NCBI RefSeq assembly: GCF_030160295.1
Contig: NZ_BSOB01000050.1
Span: forward strand, 62,001-126,000
Source of the DNA: Dyella acidisoli
GTDB lineage: Bacteria > Pseudomonadota > Gammaproteobacteria > Xanthomonadales > Rhodanobacteraceae
Length of the DNA stretch: 64,000 nt
Direction: 5' to 3'
Below the pieces are notes generated by a model that saw only the letters and a list, made by a program, of their open reading frames with translations, ran no database searches and was not told the origin of the DNA. Positions 27,208 to 36,166 of this stretch are shown here, piece after piece. Every line of letters starts with the position of its first letter. The stretch's first letter is position 1. A program made the position numbers and the translations under genes.

Positions 27208-29034
27208 ATGCAGCCCGCTCCCCTCCAGGCCTTCGACGGCAAGGTCTTCGTCAGCACGCTCACTACGTCTCCCGGCGTCTATCGTTACTTCGACGAGGAC
27301 GGCGAGCTGTTGTACGTGGGTAAGGCCAGCAACCTCAAGAAACGGGTTGGCAGCTACTTCCTGAAGCCGCGTATGGAGCCGCGTATTGCGGCGATGGTGT
27401 CGCAGATCGCTCGCTGCGAAATCACTGTCACGCGCACGGAAGCCGAAGCGCTGCTGCTGGAATCCCAGCTGATCAAGGCGCTGAAGCCGCGCTACAACAT
27501 CCTGCTGCGCGACGATAAAAGCTACCCATACATTTATCTCTCCGGTGGCGAGGATTACCCGCGCCTGGCGTTCCATCGCGGTGCGCGCAATCAGCCGGGA
27601 CGCTATTTTGGGCCGTTCCCCAGCGCCTTCGCCGTGCGTGAAAGCCTCAATCTGATGCAGAAGCTGTTCAAGGTGCGGCAGTGCGAGGATAGCTACTTCC
27701 GCAACCGCTCGCGGCCGTGCCTGCAATACCAGATTGGTCGCTGCACCGGGCCGTGCGTGGGCTTGATCAGCGCGGAGGATTACCGCAGCGACGTGCGCCA
27801 CGTGGAGATGTTTCTTGAGGGTCGCGGGAATGCCGTGATCGACGAGCTGGTCGCGTCGATGGAGCAGGCCAGCACCGCGCTGAATTTCGAACGCGCTGCC
27901 GCCTTGCGCGACCAGATTGCAACATTGCGCAAACTGCATGCGCAGAACCACGTGCAAGGCGCCACCGCGGACATGGACGTGATTGCCTGTCGCATCGAAG
28001 CCGGCATTGCCTGCGTCAGCGTGCTGTTCTTCCGTAACGGCATCAGCCTGGGTACGCGTGATTTCTACCCACGCCTGCCGCTGGATGCAGAACCGGCCGA
28101 CGTACTGGCGCAGTTCGTGGCGCAGTACTACTTGGATCGTCCGGTGCCGCGCGAAATCATCCTCGGTGAGCCGATCGAAGACGAACAACTGCTGAGCGAG
28201 ATGCTGACCCAGCAATGCGGTCATGCTGTGGAAATCAAGACACGCGTGCGCGGCGATCGTGCGCAGTTTCTACAGATGGCCGAGCGCAATGCGCAGGCCT
28301 CGCTCACTTCGCGTATCGCCAGCCGGCAGACGCTGGGTGCGCGCTTCGATGATCTGCAAAACGTACTCGAGCTGGACGAACCGCCCAAGCGCATCGAGTG
28401 TTTTGACATCAGCCACACGCGCGGCGAAGCCACGGTTGCTTCATGCGTAGTATTCGGGCCGGAAGGGCCGGAGAAATCGCATTATCGTCGCTTCAATATC
28501 ACCGGCATCACGCCTGGCGACGATTACGCAGCCATGCATCAGGCGCTCACCCGCCGTTTCCGCAAAGTGGCGGAAGGCGAGGGCGCACGGCCGGACGTAT
28601 TGCTGATCGACGGCGGCACCGGCCAAGTGGCGCAAGCACTGGACGTATTGCGGGAACTGGGTATCACCGGTATCGAAGTCGTGGGCGTAGCTAAGGGCCC
28701 GGGGCGCCGTGCCGGCGAAGAAACACTGATATTGGCCGGGTCGAATCGTGAAATTCACCCGGGCCCCACGTCGCCTGCGTTGCACTTGGTGGCTGCGGTA
28801 CGCGACGAGGCCCATCGCTTCGCCATCAGCGGGCACCGCAAGCGTCGCGAAAAAGCGCGCGAGCGCAGCGTCCTCGAGGACGTGCAAGGTGTCGGTGCAC
28901 GTCGTCGCGCGGCGCTGCTGAAAGCGTTCGGCGGCCTGGCCGGTGTAGAGGCTGCGGGTGTCGAGGAGTTGATGCAGGTCAAAGGCATTGATCGCGGCTT
29001 GGCCGAGCGCATCTATGACGCACTCCATGCCTGA
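27208..29034 (+). CDS. uvrC: Excinuclease ABC subunit C
   Basis: 608 aa from the ATG at 27208. A GIY-YIG nuclease domain (SPGVYRYFDEDGELLYVGKA, about 18-100) makes the 3' incision; a Cys-rich linker and UvrB-interacting UVR motif (about 205-240) follow. An RNase H-like domain (FDISHTRGEATVASCVVF; LLIDGGTGQ) makes the 5' cut, and tandem HhH motifs close the protein. It acts in nucleotide excision repair with UvrA/UvrB. uvrC-pgsA-tRNA is a conserved order in gammaproteobacteria. Confidence 0.97.
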   Translation: MQPAPLQAFDGKVFVSTLTTSPGVYRYFDEDGELLYVGKASNLKKRVGSYFLKPRMEPRIAAMVSQIARCEITVTRTEAEALLLESQLIKALKPRYNILLRDDKSYPYIYLSGGEDYPRLAFHRGARNQPGRYFGPFPSAFAVRESLNLMQKLFKVRQCEDSYFRNRSRPCLQYQIGRCTGPCVGLISAEDYRSDVRHVEMFLEGRGNAVIDELVASMEQASTALNFERAAALRDQIATLRKLHAQNHVQGATADMDVIACRIEAGIACVSVLFFRNGISLGTRDFYPRLPLDAEPADVLAQFVAQYYLDRPVPREIILGEPIEDEQLLSEMLTQQCGHAVEIKTRVRGDRAQFLQMAERNAQASLTSRIASRQTLGARFDDLQNVLELDEPPKRIECFDISHTRGEATVASCVVFGPEGPEKSHYRRFNITGITPGDDYAAMHQALTRRFRKVAEGEGARPDVLLIDGGTGQVAQALDVLRELGITGIEVVGVAKGPGRRAGEETLILAGSNREIHPGPTSPALHLVAAVRDEAHRFAISGHRKRREKARERSVLEDVQGVGARRRAALLKAFGGLAGVEAAGVEELMQVKGIDRGLAERIYDALHA

Positions 29035-29079
29035 ACAAGTGCGTTCGTGAGACACTGAACGGAAAAACGGAAAGAGCTC

Positions 29080-29697
29080 ATGCGCATCAATTTGCCGACT
29101 TGGCTGACGCTGTTCCGCGTAGCGCTGCTGCCGGTGATGGTGCTGGTGTTCTATCTACCATTTCGCGGCCACAACATCGTCGCCGCCATCGTGTTTACGT
29201 TGGCTGGCATTACGGACTGGCTCGACGGTTATCTCGCCCGACGTTTAGAGTTGACGTCCAAATTCGGCGCCTTCCTAGACCCCGTGGCGGACAAGCTGAT
29301 GGTGGCCGTCACCCTTTTCCTGCTGGTGGCCTCCCACCGCGGCGACTGGTCCGGCATTGTGATGGCTGTGACCTCGGCCGTCATCGTGGGGCGCGAAATC
29401 AGTATCTCGGCATTGCGCGAGTGGATGGCGGAGATCGGCATGCGCTCCACAGTGCGCGTGGCCTTCCTAGGCAAGCTGAAAACCGTCATGCAGATGGTGG
29501 CCTTGATCGTGCTGATCCTGCAGCACGAAAAAGATGCCGAAGCGTTGCGCCTGTATCACATCGGCGAAGGCTTGCTGGTACTGGCAGGCATACTCACCAT
29601 CTGGTCCGGTCTGTATTACGTGCGCGCTGCCTGGCCGTCCCTGCGCGACGACGCGCCAGCTGTCGCATCCACGCCCGAGCAGGACCGAAACGCTTGA
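29080..29697 (+). CDS. pgsA: CDP-diacylglycerol--glycerol-3-phosphate 3-phosphatidyltransferase
   Basis: 205 aa inner-membrane enzyme with several hydrophobic helices. The CDP-alcohol phosphotransferase signature D-G-x2-A-R-x8-G-x3-D-x3-D is read in DWLDGYLARRLELTSKFGAF followed by LDPVADK. It makes phosphatidylglycerophosphate, precursor of PG and cardiolipin. GGAAAGAG precedes the ATG. Its TGA stop lies within the TTGACG -35 box of the first tRNA-Gly promoter. Confidence 0.96.
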   Translation: MRINLPTWLTLFRVALLPVMVLVFYLPFRGHNIVAAIVFTLAGITDWLDGYLARRLELTSKFGAFLDPVADKLMVAVTLFLLVASHRGDWSGIVMAVTSAVIVGREISISALREWMAEIGMRSTVRVAFLGKLKTVMQMVALIVLILQHEKDAEALRLYHIGEGLLVLAGILTIWSGLYYVRAAWPSLRDDAPAVASTPEQDRNA

Positions 29698-29721
29698 CGG
29701 TTTTGTTTCACACGTTAAAAT
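29694..29721 (+). promoter_or_regulatory. Promoter of first tRNA-Gly gene
   Basis: TTGACG (29694-29699), 16-bp spacer, TAAAAT (29716-29721), 13 bp before the mature tRNA 5' end. The -35 box overlaps the pgsA stop codon. Confidence 0.7.
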
Positions 29722-29734
29722 GCGCGGCTCCGAT

Positions 29735-29810
<76 letters not shown>

Positions 29811-29819
29811 GTTTTCAGA

Positions 29820-29852
29820 CAAGGCCTCGGCCACACGCCGGGGCCTTGTTGT
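29820..29852 (+). terminator. Intrinsic terminator after first tRNA-Gly
   Basis: CAAGGCCtCGGC-CACAC-GCCGgGGCCTTG stem followed by TTGT, 10 bp after the tRNA. Confidence 0.75.
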
Positions 29853-29914
29853 ATCGGCACTTCAAGTATGTGTTGCAAGTAGCTTGAAAGGCTGAAAAAA
29901 AGCAGACACGGCTA

Positions 29915-29942
29915 TTCACATTCAACCGGGTTCTGCTATAGT
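29915..29942 (+). promoter_or_regulatory. Promoter of second tRNA-Gly gene
   Basis: TTCACA (29915-29920), 16-bp spacer, TATAGT (29937-29942), 13 bp before the tRNA 5' end, the same distance as in the first copy. Confidence 0.65.
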
Positions 29943-29955
29943 TACACGCTCCGAT

Positions 29956-30031
<76 letters not shown>

Positions 30032-30040
30032 GTTTCAAGC

Positions 30041-30070
30041 AAACCTCGGTGAGCCGGGGTTTTGTTTTTT
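30041..30070 (+). terminator. Intrinsic terminator after second tRNA-Gly
   Basis: AAACCTCGG-TGAG-CCGGGGTTT hairpin running into TTGTTTTTTT. Confidence 0.85.
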
Positions 30071-30112
30071 TAAAGCGGATCCGGACCTGTTATGGTTGCG
30101 GTTCAGCGCACT

Positions 30113-30186
30113 GGCCAGGTGGCAGAGTGGTCATGCAGCGGCCTGCAAAGCCGTGTACGCCGGTTCGATTCCGACCCTGGCCTCCA
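30113..30186 (+). tRNA. tRNA-Cys (GCA)
   Basis: 74 nt with encoded CCA. Acceptor GGCCAGG/CCTGGCC, anticodon loop CTGCAAA giving GCA, T loop TTCGATT. TATGGT at 30091-30096 may be its -10 box. E. coli has cysT after glyW in the same place; the leuZ that follows there is absent here. Confidence 0.97.
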
Positions 30187-30202
30187 ATGCGAACGCGAAA
30201 GT

Positions 30203-30228
30203 CAGCGCCCTTGTGGCGCTTTCTTTTT
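30203..30228 (+). terminator. Intrinsic terminator after tRNA-Cys
   Basis: AGCGCC-CTTGT-GGCGCT hairpin followed by TTCTTTTT. Confidence 0.85.
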
Positions 30229-30253
30229 GCGTGTACCGGGCAATAACGCACAA

Positions 30254-30913
30254 CTATTTACGTGCGTCTTCACGCTTGCTCAGAAAGACATGTGTCGCGC
30301 GTTCGCCCGCCAAGCATTTCGTGCATTCGTACCCGAGCGCATGCGCATCGAGACCGTTCCATAGATGTTCGCCATGGCCGAGCAATAAGGGGCGAACAGC
30401 AAGGTGAAGCTCGTCGATCAGACCTGCTTGCAGATATTGGCGCACGGTAGCAACGCCGCCGCCTAGTCGAACGTCGCGTCCACCTGCTGCAGCGATGGCT
30501 TGTTCGAGTGCAGCGTGGATGCCTTCGGTGACGAAGAAAAACTCCGTGCCACCTTTCATCTTGAGTGGCGCGCGCGGGTGATGCGTGAGTACGAAGACAG
30601 GGGTGTGGTAGGGCGGTTCCTCACCCCACCAGCCGCGCCAACTTTCATCCGGCCACGGGCCGCGCACGGGACCGAACATGTTGCGTCCGATGATCCACGC
30701 GCCGATGTTCGCGAAGCCTTGCTCGGCGATACTGTTGTCGATACCCGTTTCGCCGTCGTCAACGCCTTGCATGTGTTTCCACATGTGCGTGTGGAAGAAC
30801 CACTCCATCAATTCGGGGCCACGAATGCCGAGTGGTTGGTCAAGACTTTGATTAGGGCCGGCGCCGTAGCCGTCGATGGAAGCCGTAAAGCTGCGTACGC
30901 ACAGTTTGGGCAT
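30254..30913 (-). CDS. Dihydrofolate reductase-family protein (RibD C-terminal type)
   Basis: 219 aa. Start MPKLCVRSFTASIDGYGAGP is typical of the RibD_C/DHFR-like clade; GRNMFGPVRGPWPDESWRGW is the central loop, VFVLTHHPR a strand of the NADPH fold, and GGGVATVRQYLQAGLIDELH the C-terminal signature. Members are NADPH-dependent reductases of unclear substrate, and only some reduce pterins or riboflavin intermediates. Monogenic, converging on tRNA-Cys. Folate or riboflavin function should not be assumed. Confidence 0.85.
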   Translation of the reverse strand: MPKLCVRSFTASIDGYGAGPNQSLDQPLGIRGPELMEWFFHTHMWKHMQGVDDGETGIDNSIAEQGFANIGAWIIGRNMFGPVRGPWPDESWRGWWGEEPPYHTPVFVLTHHPRAPLKMKGGTEFFFVTEGIHAALEQAIAAAGGRDVRLGGGVATVRQYLQAGLIDELHLAVRPLLLGHGEHLWNGLDAHALGYECTKCLAGERATHVFLSKREDARK

Positions 30914-31136
30914 GAACTTCTCGCTGCTGTGGGATGTGGTCGGGCAGTTTTTTAGTTATCACGATTCAAGTTCGTCCATCGATGGATCACGTCGTCAAGG
31001 AAACGTGAAGGAATCAATTGCGCTATTGCGTGGCCGAATTGTCGGTGTTTACACCGGAAAAATTCCCCAACTTATGAACGATTCCCCTGCTACATTCTGG
31101 CCTCCGGTAGGCGAACTACCATACCAGGGGAAGCCC

Positions 31137-31586
31137 ATGTCCCGCACTCAAGGAAGCTTTATCCGTAAAGCAGCATTCGCCGCCCTGACTGCTCTTTGCG
31201 TGACCTCCATCGCCTCTGCTCAAACGTCGACGCCCGCAACAGGGCTTGGTCAAGCGTGGCCAAACGCTGCAGACGTCAGCGCCAGTCCGAATTACCACGT
31301 TTACGTGTTCGTGTTGAACGGAATCAAGTACATCCAGATCAACGATCTGAATGGCACTGTGCATGCCGCGGTCGGTACCGCCAATGGAACGTCGATCGTA
31401 TTGCCGGTGGGTGTGGATTCGCAGAACGTCGTAACGTCATCGACGACAAATTCGTCTTCGACGGAGACGGTTTATAGCGACAGCAGCACTACGGTGACGG
31501 CTACGCCCCAGAGCAATGGGACAAGATTTACCGTGGTTGATACAACGACATGTCCGAGTGGATGCTCAGGCGGCGGCGGTTCTTAA
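31137..31586 (+). CDS. Secreted Ser/Thr-rich small protein of unknown function
   Basis: 149 aa from the ATG at 31137, preceded by AGGGG; an upstream frame that would make it 236 aa lacks support. A Sec signal peptide (RKAAFAALTALCVTSIASAQ) should be cleaved after ASA. The mature part has a short domain (YHVYVFVLNGIKYIQINDLN) and then a Ser/Thr-rich stretch (SSTTNSSSTETVYSDSSTTV), ending in CPSGCSGGGGS with two cysteines. I do not recognise a family. It faces the MASE1 gene tail to tail with 19 bp between stops. Confidence 0.7.
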   Translation: MSRTQGSFIRKAAFAALTALCVTSIASAQTSTPATGLGQAWPNAADVSASPNYHVYVFVLNGIKYIQINDLNGTVHAAVGTANGTSIVLPVGVDSQNVVTSSTTNSSSTETVYSDSSTTVTATPQSNGTRFTVVDTTTCPSGCSGGGGS

Positions 31587-31605
31587 GTAGATGCGGAGGA
31601 ACTCG

Positions 31606-33255
31606 TTATTTCACCCACAAGCGCAGCGGAGGGGCAGAGCGCAGTTCTGGCCTCTGCTCCTCCTGCATGGCGTCATGCAGTAGAGCCGTAATCTGAAGAT
31701 GGCCCGCGGGCATGCGAAGGTGCAGTAGCCCATCGAAAATGTGCACGTGATCGCGCATTTCCGGAATATCCAGCATGCTCGCTCCGAGCTTCGCACCCAA
31801 GCGCTTGCGCTCGTCCGAATGGTATACGGCGCTGGCGACACCGGTTTCTTCCAGCACACCTTCCACGCGCAGCACGACCCAACGTTTACCGTGCGTTTCG
31901 CCGCCGCGAAGCATGAGATTCACGCGTGTACACGCAAGTCGGGAAGTTACGTAGACGACGGCTTCGCAAGCTGTTCGATAAGTGGCGGTGAGAACGGCAG
32001 GTGCCAAGCGGGTAAAGCCGCGCCCGTTGATTTCACAACGATAAGCGATGCCAGCTTCATCCAATGCGCGAGCGATCGTTTCATTGAGTGCAGCGGGTAA
32101 TCCGCGTTCACGCCATGCCACGGGATGCATGCTTTCCGCCAGGCGATAGACTTGGTTTTGCGTAGCAACGGCTTGCTTGTAGAAAGCATGGCTTTCGATG
32201 TTGGGGACGATACGGCGCATCTGATCGAGCAAGCGGCCATTTGTTATGTGCAAAGTCCCGGCCAAATATTCGAGCGCCTGCGAGGTTTGCCGCATACGCT
32301 GCTCGCTGAGCTGAAGGCTCTGCCTGGCCAAGCGTTGCACGCTGACTGCGCTGTTTCTTTCCTTTTCTTCTTGTACCAATTGGACGCTTATGCGTGCGCC
32401 CAGCGCAAACAGACAGCTGACGCCGATGGCGAGAAATGTCTGTATCGCAAAGGTCTTGGTATCGAAGTCGTCGTAGATGGATATTTCCAGCGAAATGCAC
32501 GCGATGGCCAGCGGGCCTGCGACGGCAGCGGCGCGCCAGCCATGCTTCAACGTAAGCCAGGCCATAGGAAGGAACATGGCGAGTGGCGCAATTTGCTTGA
32601 CCTGATCGTTCCCGGCAACGCTCATCCACGTGAGAACGGCAAACGTGGGAACTAGCAACGCGACGGTATCCAGAAACAATCGGCTTGAGAGTATTTGGCC
32701 TATCTGCTCACGCAAGTGGCCTTCTCGATAATCGAGTTTCGCCATCAATACCCATGGCACCACAGACAGAATGGCGAGATAGGGTCCCAAGAAGAAGGTG
32801 ACTGCGCTTATGAGAGCAAACGGCGTGGAGGGGTGTAGTTCTACGGCGTGCGCGGCGGTGCTGTAAATCATCCCGCCTATGGAAACCAGCAATCCGCAAA
32901 CCAACAGCGCCTTGATATCCACCAAATTCTTCGCGGGAAGCGGAGGCATCCAGGTTCGGCAGGCCCATACGATCGGCATCGCGACCGCAAAGGGAGGAAT
33001 GGATTTGATGGCTACCCAGGTAGGACCGAGCGAGTCGAGGCACTGGAAAGCTTCGTAGCCGTTCGGCACCGCTTCGCCAAGAAGTAGTGCGGGCCAGAAT
33101 CGATAAGGAACTAACAGAAGGCAGGCAAGACGCACACCGGCATGAATGGGCCAGTGTGAGCTGGAGTAGGGATGGATAACGAGGTAAAGCAACCCGTAGC
33201 CGACCGCGACGCTCAGCTGCAGTAGCCAATCGTTAGTCCACCACCGCTTTCCCAT
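31606..33255 (-). CDS. MASE1-domain membrane sensor with a degenerate histidine-kinase core
   Basis: 549 aa from the ATG at 33255, with AGGGGA 9 nt upstream. Residues 1 to about 310 carry roughly eight to ten hydrophobic segments in the MASE1 pattern (YGLLYLVIHPYSSSHWPIHAG). A coiled linker precedes an HisKA_3-like region: GTLHITNG resembles the H-box but lacks the acidic residue after His, and MHPVAWRERGLPAALNE matches its C-terminal end. The ATPase part is poor: the N-box equivalent YRTACEAVVYV lacks the Asn and no DxGxG is visible. No response regulator is adjacent. Probably a non-catalytic or divergent sensor. Confidence 0.75.
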   Translation of the reverse strand: MGKRWWTNDWLLQLSVAVGYGLLYLVIHPYSSSHWPIHAGVRLACLLLVPYRFWPALLLGEAVPNGYEAFQCLDSLGPTWVAIKSIPPFAVAMPIVWACRTWMPPLPAKNLVDIKALLVCGLLVSIGGMIYSTAAHAVELHPSTPFALISAVTFFLGPYLAILSVVPWVLMAKLDYREGHLREQIGQILSSRLFLDTVALLVPTFAVLTWMSVAGNDQVKQIAPLAMFLPMAWLTLKHGWRAAAVAGPLAIACISLEISIYDDFDTKTFAIQTFLAIGVSCLFALGARISVQLVQEEKERNSAVSVQRLARQSLQLSEQRMRQTSQALEYLAGTLHITNGRLLDQMRRIVPNIESHAFYKQAVATQNQVYRLAESMHPVAWRERGLPAALNETIARALDEAGIAYRCEINGRGFTRLAPAVLTATYRTACEAVVYVTSRLACTRVNLMLRGGETHGKRWVVLRVEGVLEETGVASAVYHSDERKRLGAKLGASMLDIPEMRDHVHIFDGLLHLRMPAGHLQITALLHDAMQEEQRPELRSAPPLRLWVK

Positions 33256-33638
33256 GCGATTTTTTTCCCCTAAAAGAGGTCCACAAATGACTAAAGCGCT
33301 GTCTAGTGTTTCCCCGCCAGCTTGGACCAAGAATAAAACAATCTCAGCCGTGAAGCCTGCGTGACCTTTTTAGGAATATCGGCTGCCGACTGTCGTAGTT
33401 GAGACGCGCGACACGGGGAGAGGGCTCTGGGAACGCCATGGGGACAGCCGACAAGTAGGACTATAGAAACAATTTCTTGCGAAATTAGCGAGATCAGGGA
33501 GCCTTGCCCGCTCCGGGAATAGGGCGGGCGACGACGGTAGAGGCGATTGCTGGGCGAGTTTTCCCACAAAGAGTGCGCTAAGCAAAGGCAGTTAGCCTTT
33601 ATCCCGAAACGATCAGAGACCAGGGCGGAGATTTACAC
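33256..33638. promoter_or_regulatory. 383-bp divergent intergenic region between MASE1 gene and RND operon
   Basis: No credible gene. It should hold promoters for both directions. TCGGCTG (33379-33385) and CAGCCGA (33445-33451) could pair over 59 nt, but the stem is short. The 80 bp before the outer-membrane-factor gene are comparatively A/T-rich. Nothing else is supported. Confidence 0.4.
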
Positions 33639-35051
33639 GTGCGGTTGCTTCGTAAGGATTTGCCAAATGGCCGGGTAGTACCCCCGGTGCATGCATGGCG
33701 TCTGAGTGCCTTGGCCTGTGTGGCGTGGCTGGCTGGCTGTGCGACCTATTCGCCGTTGCCGCTGGGCGAGGGGCAGGGGGCGAAGGAGGTGTCGCAGCTC
33801 TCCGCCGACACATCGACCATGCCGCTGCCTGAGCTACGCACGCATCGCGTGGACCTTTCCCACGGTATGGACGTCACCGACGTGGCGATCCTGGCGGTTG
33901 CCAATAACCCGGATCTGAAGGTGATGCGCGATCAGCTGGGCATTGCGCGCGCGCAAGCCTTTCAGGCGGGGCTGCTGCCCGATCCGCAGATCTCCCTCAA
34001 CCAGGAATACCTGACGCATCCCATTCCGGGGTTCCGCACATCCTCCGCTTATGGCATCAGCGAGGACATCACCAGCCTGCTGTTGCGCTCCACCCGCAAG
34101 GCGGCTGCGAACGCCCAAGCCGATCAGGTGAACCTGGACCTGCTCTGGGCGGAGTGGCGAACCATCGCCCAGGCCCGGCAACTGTTCAATCAGGTGGTGT
34201 CCCTGCGCGATCAGCAGCAACGGCTCGCCGCGGAGCAAGCTGCCCTGGTGTCCGTGGATGGCTATGTACGCAAGGCGCTGCAGGACGGCAATCTCACCTA
34301 CGACGCTGCCAGTGCTGGGTTGAATGCCTATGCCGATGCCAGCAAGCGGCTCTCTGATAACACGGTGCAATTGCACCAGGCGGAGCACGATCTGCGCCTG
34401 CTGCTAGGACTTGCGCCGGATGCCCCCCTGGATCTGACCGGCGAGCCATTCCAGACATCGCCCACACCTGATCAGGTGGAAGTCGCATTGGCCAGCCTGC
34501 CGCAGCGGCGTCCGGATCTGCTCGCCCTGCAAGCGGGCTACAAAGCGCAGGAAGCCACGCTGCGTGGCGCGATCCGCGCGCAGTTCCCCGCGCTGACGTT
34601 CGGCGTTGATCGCCAAAGCGACAACTCCGGCGTGCTTTCCCACGGCATCAACATCGGGTTCACCTTGCCATTGTTCGATCGCAATCGCGGCAACATCGCT
34701 ATCGAGAAAGCCACGCGGCAACAGCTCAAGGACGACTACGAAAATCGTGTGCTCACCACGCGCAATGACATCAGTCAGTTGATGGCCGACCAGGACACGC
34801 TCAGCAAGCAACGCGAGCAATCGAAAGCCCATGCACAGCACCTGGATGAGGCGCGCCGCGCCGCCGAGAGCGCCTGGCAGAAGGGGCTGCTCGACTGGCC
34901 GACCTATCTCTCCATTCGCGCGAATGCGCTCGGCGCCGACATGGACGCCATCGCCGCACGCGATCAGCAGTCGCTGCAGGCTATTGCATTGGAAACCTTG
35001 CTGGGCAGCACCGACCTCCAACCGTCTTCCGCATCGACATCAAAACCATGA
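33639..35051 (+). CDS. RND efflux outer-membrane lipoprotein (TolC/CusC-like OMF)
   Basis: 470 aa, GTG start. A lipoprotein signal ends in the lipobox WLAGC (Cys about 34). Two OEP repeats of the TolC fold follow, with long helices (LGIARAQAFQAGLLPDPQIS; KATRQQLKDDYENRV). It should form the trimeric outer-membrane channel of a tripartite pump. Right after the lipobox lies SPLPLGEGQGAKE, a Gly/Glu stretch unlike the rest that recalls translated CT/AG repeats. It overlaps the adaptor gene by 4 bp. Confidence 0.88.
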   Translation: MRLLRKDLPNGRVVPPVHAWRLSALACVAWLAGCATYSPLPLGEGQGAKEVSQLSADTSTMPLPELRTHRVDLSHGMDVTDVAILAVANNPDLKVMRDQLGIARAQAFQAGLLPDPQISLNQEYLTHPIPGFRTSSAYGISEDITSLLLRSTRKAAANAQADQVNLDLLWAEWRTIAQARQLFNQVVSLRDQQQRLAAEQAALVSVDGYVRKALQDGNLTYDAASAGLNAYADASKRLSDNTVQLHQAEHDLRLLLGLAPDAPLDLTGEPFQTSPTPDQVEVALASLPQRRPDLLALQAGYKAQEATLRGAIRAQFPALTFGVDRQSDNSGVLSHGINIGFTLPLFDRNRGNIAIEKATRQQLKDDYENRVLTTRNDISQLMADQDTLSKQREQSKAHAQHLDEARRAAESAWQKGLLDWPTYLSIRANALGADMDAIAARDQQSLQAIALETLLGSTDLQPSSASTSKP

Positions 35052-36166
35052 ATCGATTTGTCTTTACGCGTGCCGCGCTGGCGGCATTGATGCTTGCTGT
35101 GTTGGCCGGGTGCGGCAAGGGCGGCGGCGCCGATGATGAAGAAGCACCGGAAGTGAAGGGCACCGTGCTTGTCACGACGGCATCGCCGGCAAGCCAGACC
35201 TTCCACGACACCATCCAGGCCTGGGGTACTGCGGTGGGCGATCCGCACCGCGCCAGTACGATCAGCCTTGGTCACGGTGGTTTAGTGATCGGCCTGTCGG
35301 TAGCTGCGGGGCAAACCGTGCAGCGTGGCCAGGCTTTGCTGCGCATAGCGCCCGATCCGGTGGCGCGAAATGCTTTCCTGCAAGCGCAAAGCGCGCTCGA
35401 TCTGGCCAGTGGCGAACTTAAGCGCACCGAGCAGATGGCGGCACAGCATTTGGCCACGCAATCGCAGGTGGCGACGGCGCGCAAAGCGTTGGACGACGCC
35501 AAGGCAGGACTGGAGGCGCAGCGCGCGCTCGGCGGTGGTACTACCGAAGAAGCTGTCAGCGCGCCCGCTGATGGCGTGGTGACGGCGCTCAACGTCAATC
35601 TCGGCGATCGCTTCCAGGCGGGCACGGCGTTGTTGACGTTCGCGCCGGCGCAAGCATTGGTCGCACGCCTTGGCGCGCAACCGGAACAAGGTTCTCGCCT
35701 CAAAGCAGGTATGTCAGTGGACGTACAAGGCGCTTACGGTGATGGCGAAACCCTGCATGGCCGCCTGGATATGGTCGGTCGTGCCGTTGATGCACAGACG
35801 CATTTGCTGCCGCTGCAAGTCAGCTTGCCGCCGGAAGCAGGCAACGTGTTGGTGGCTGGTGCCGCCGTGCAGGCCAATATTGCCACCTCCAACTACACGG
35901 CCTGGGCACTCCCGCGCGATGCGGTGTTGCATGACGACAAGGGCGACTATGTGTTCATCGTCGATCATGACAAAGCCAAGCGCGTCGACGTCACGTTGAA
36001 GCACCCGGACGGCGATACCGTCGGCGTGCAAGGTTCTCTGGATGCCCAAGCGCGCGTCATCGTGAGCGGTAACTACGAGCTCAACGATGGTGATGCTGTG
36101 CGTGAGCACGAGGAATCAGCGAAAGAATCACCGACAGCTGCCAAGGACCAGGAGTCGGCCAAGTGA
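35048..36166 (+). CDS. RND efflux periplasmic adaptor (membrane fusion protein)
   Basis: 372 aa with lipobox VLAGC at about residues 19-23. A barrel-sandwich hybrid domain (HGGLVIGLSVAAGQTVQRGQ and SAPADGVVTALNVNLGD) flanks a helical hairpin rich in Ala/Gln (about 115-165). Beta-barrel and membrane-proximal domains follow. It bridges the permease and the outer-membrane channel. No metal-binding His/Met-rich tail is present; the C-terminus is charged (Glu/Lys). Coupled by 4-bp overlaps on both sides. Confidence 0.9.
   Translation: MNRFVFTRAALAALMLAVLAGCGKGGGADDEEAPEVKGTVLVTTASPASQTFHDTIQAWGTAVGDPHRASTISLGHGGLVIGLSVAAGQTVQRGQALLRIAPDPVARNAFLQAQSALDLASGELKRTEQMAAQHLATQSQVATARKALDDAKAGLEAQRALGGGTTEEAVSAPADGVVTALNVNLGDRFQAGTALLTFAPAQALVARLGAQPEQGSRLKAGMSVDVQGAYGDGETLHGRLDMVGRAVDAQTHLLPLQVSLPPEAGNVLVAGAAVQANIATSNYTAWALPRDAVLHDDKGDYVFIVDHDKAKRVDVTLKHPDGDTVGVQGSLDAQARVIVSGNYELNDGDAVREHEESAKESPTAAKDQESAK

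Noticed and set aside
30187-30253. tRNA-Leu expected after tRNA-Cys by analogy with E. coli
   Set aside because: Only a terminator and the end of the reductase gene are present.
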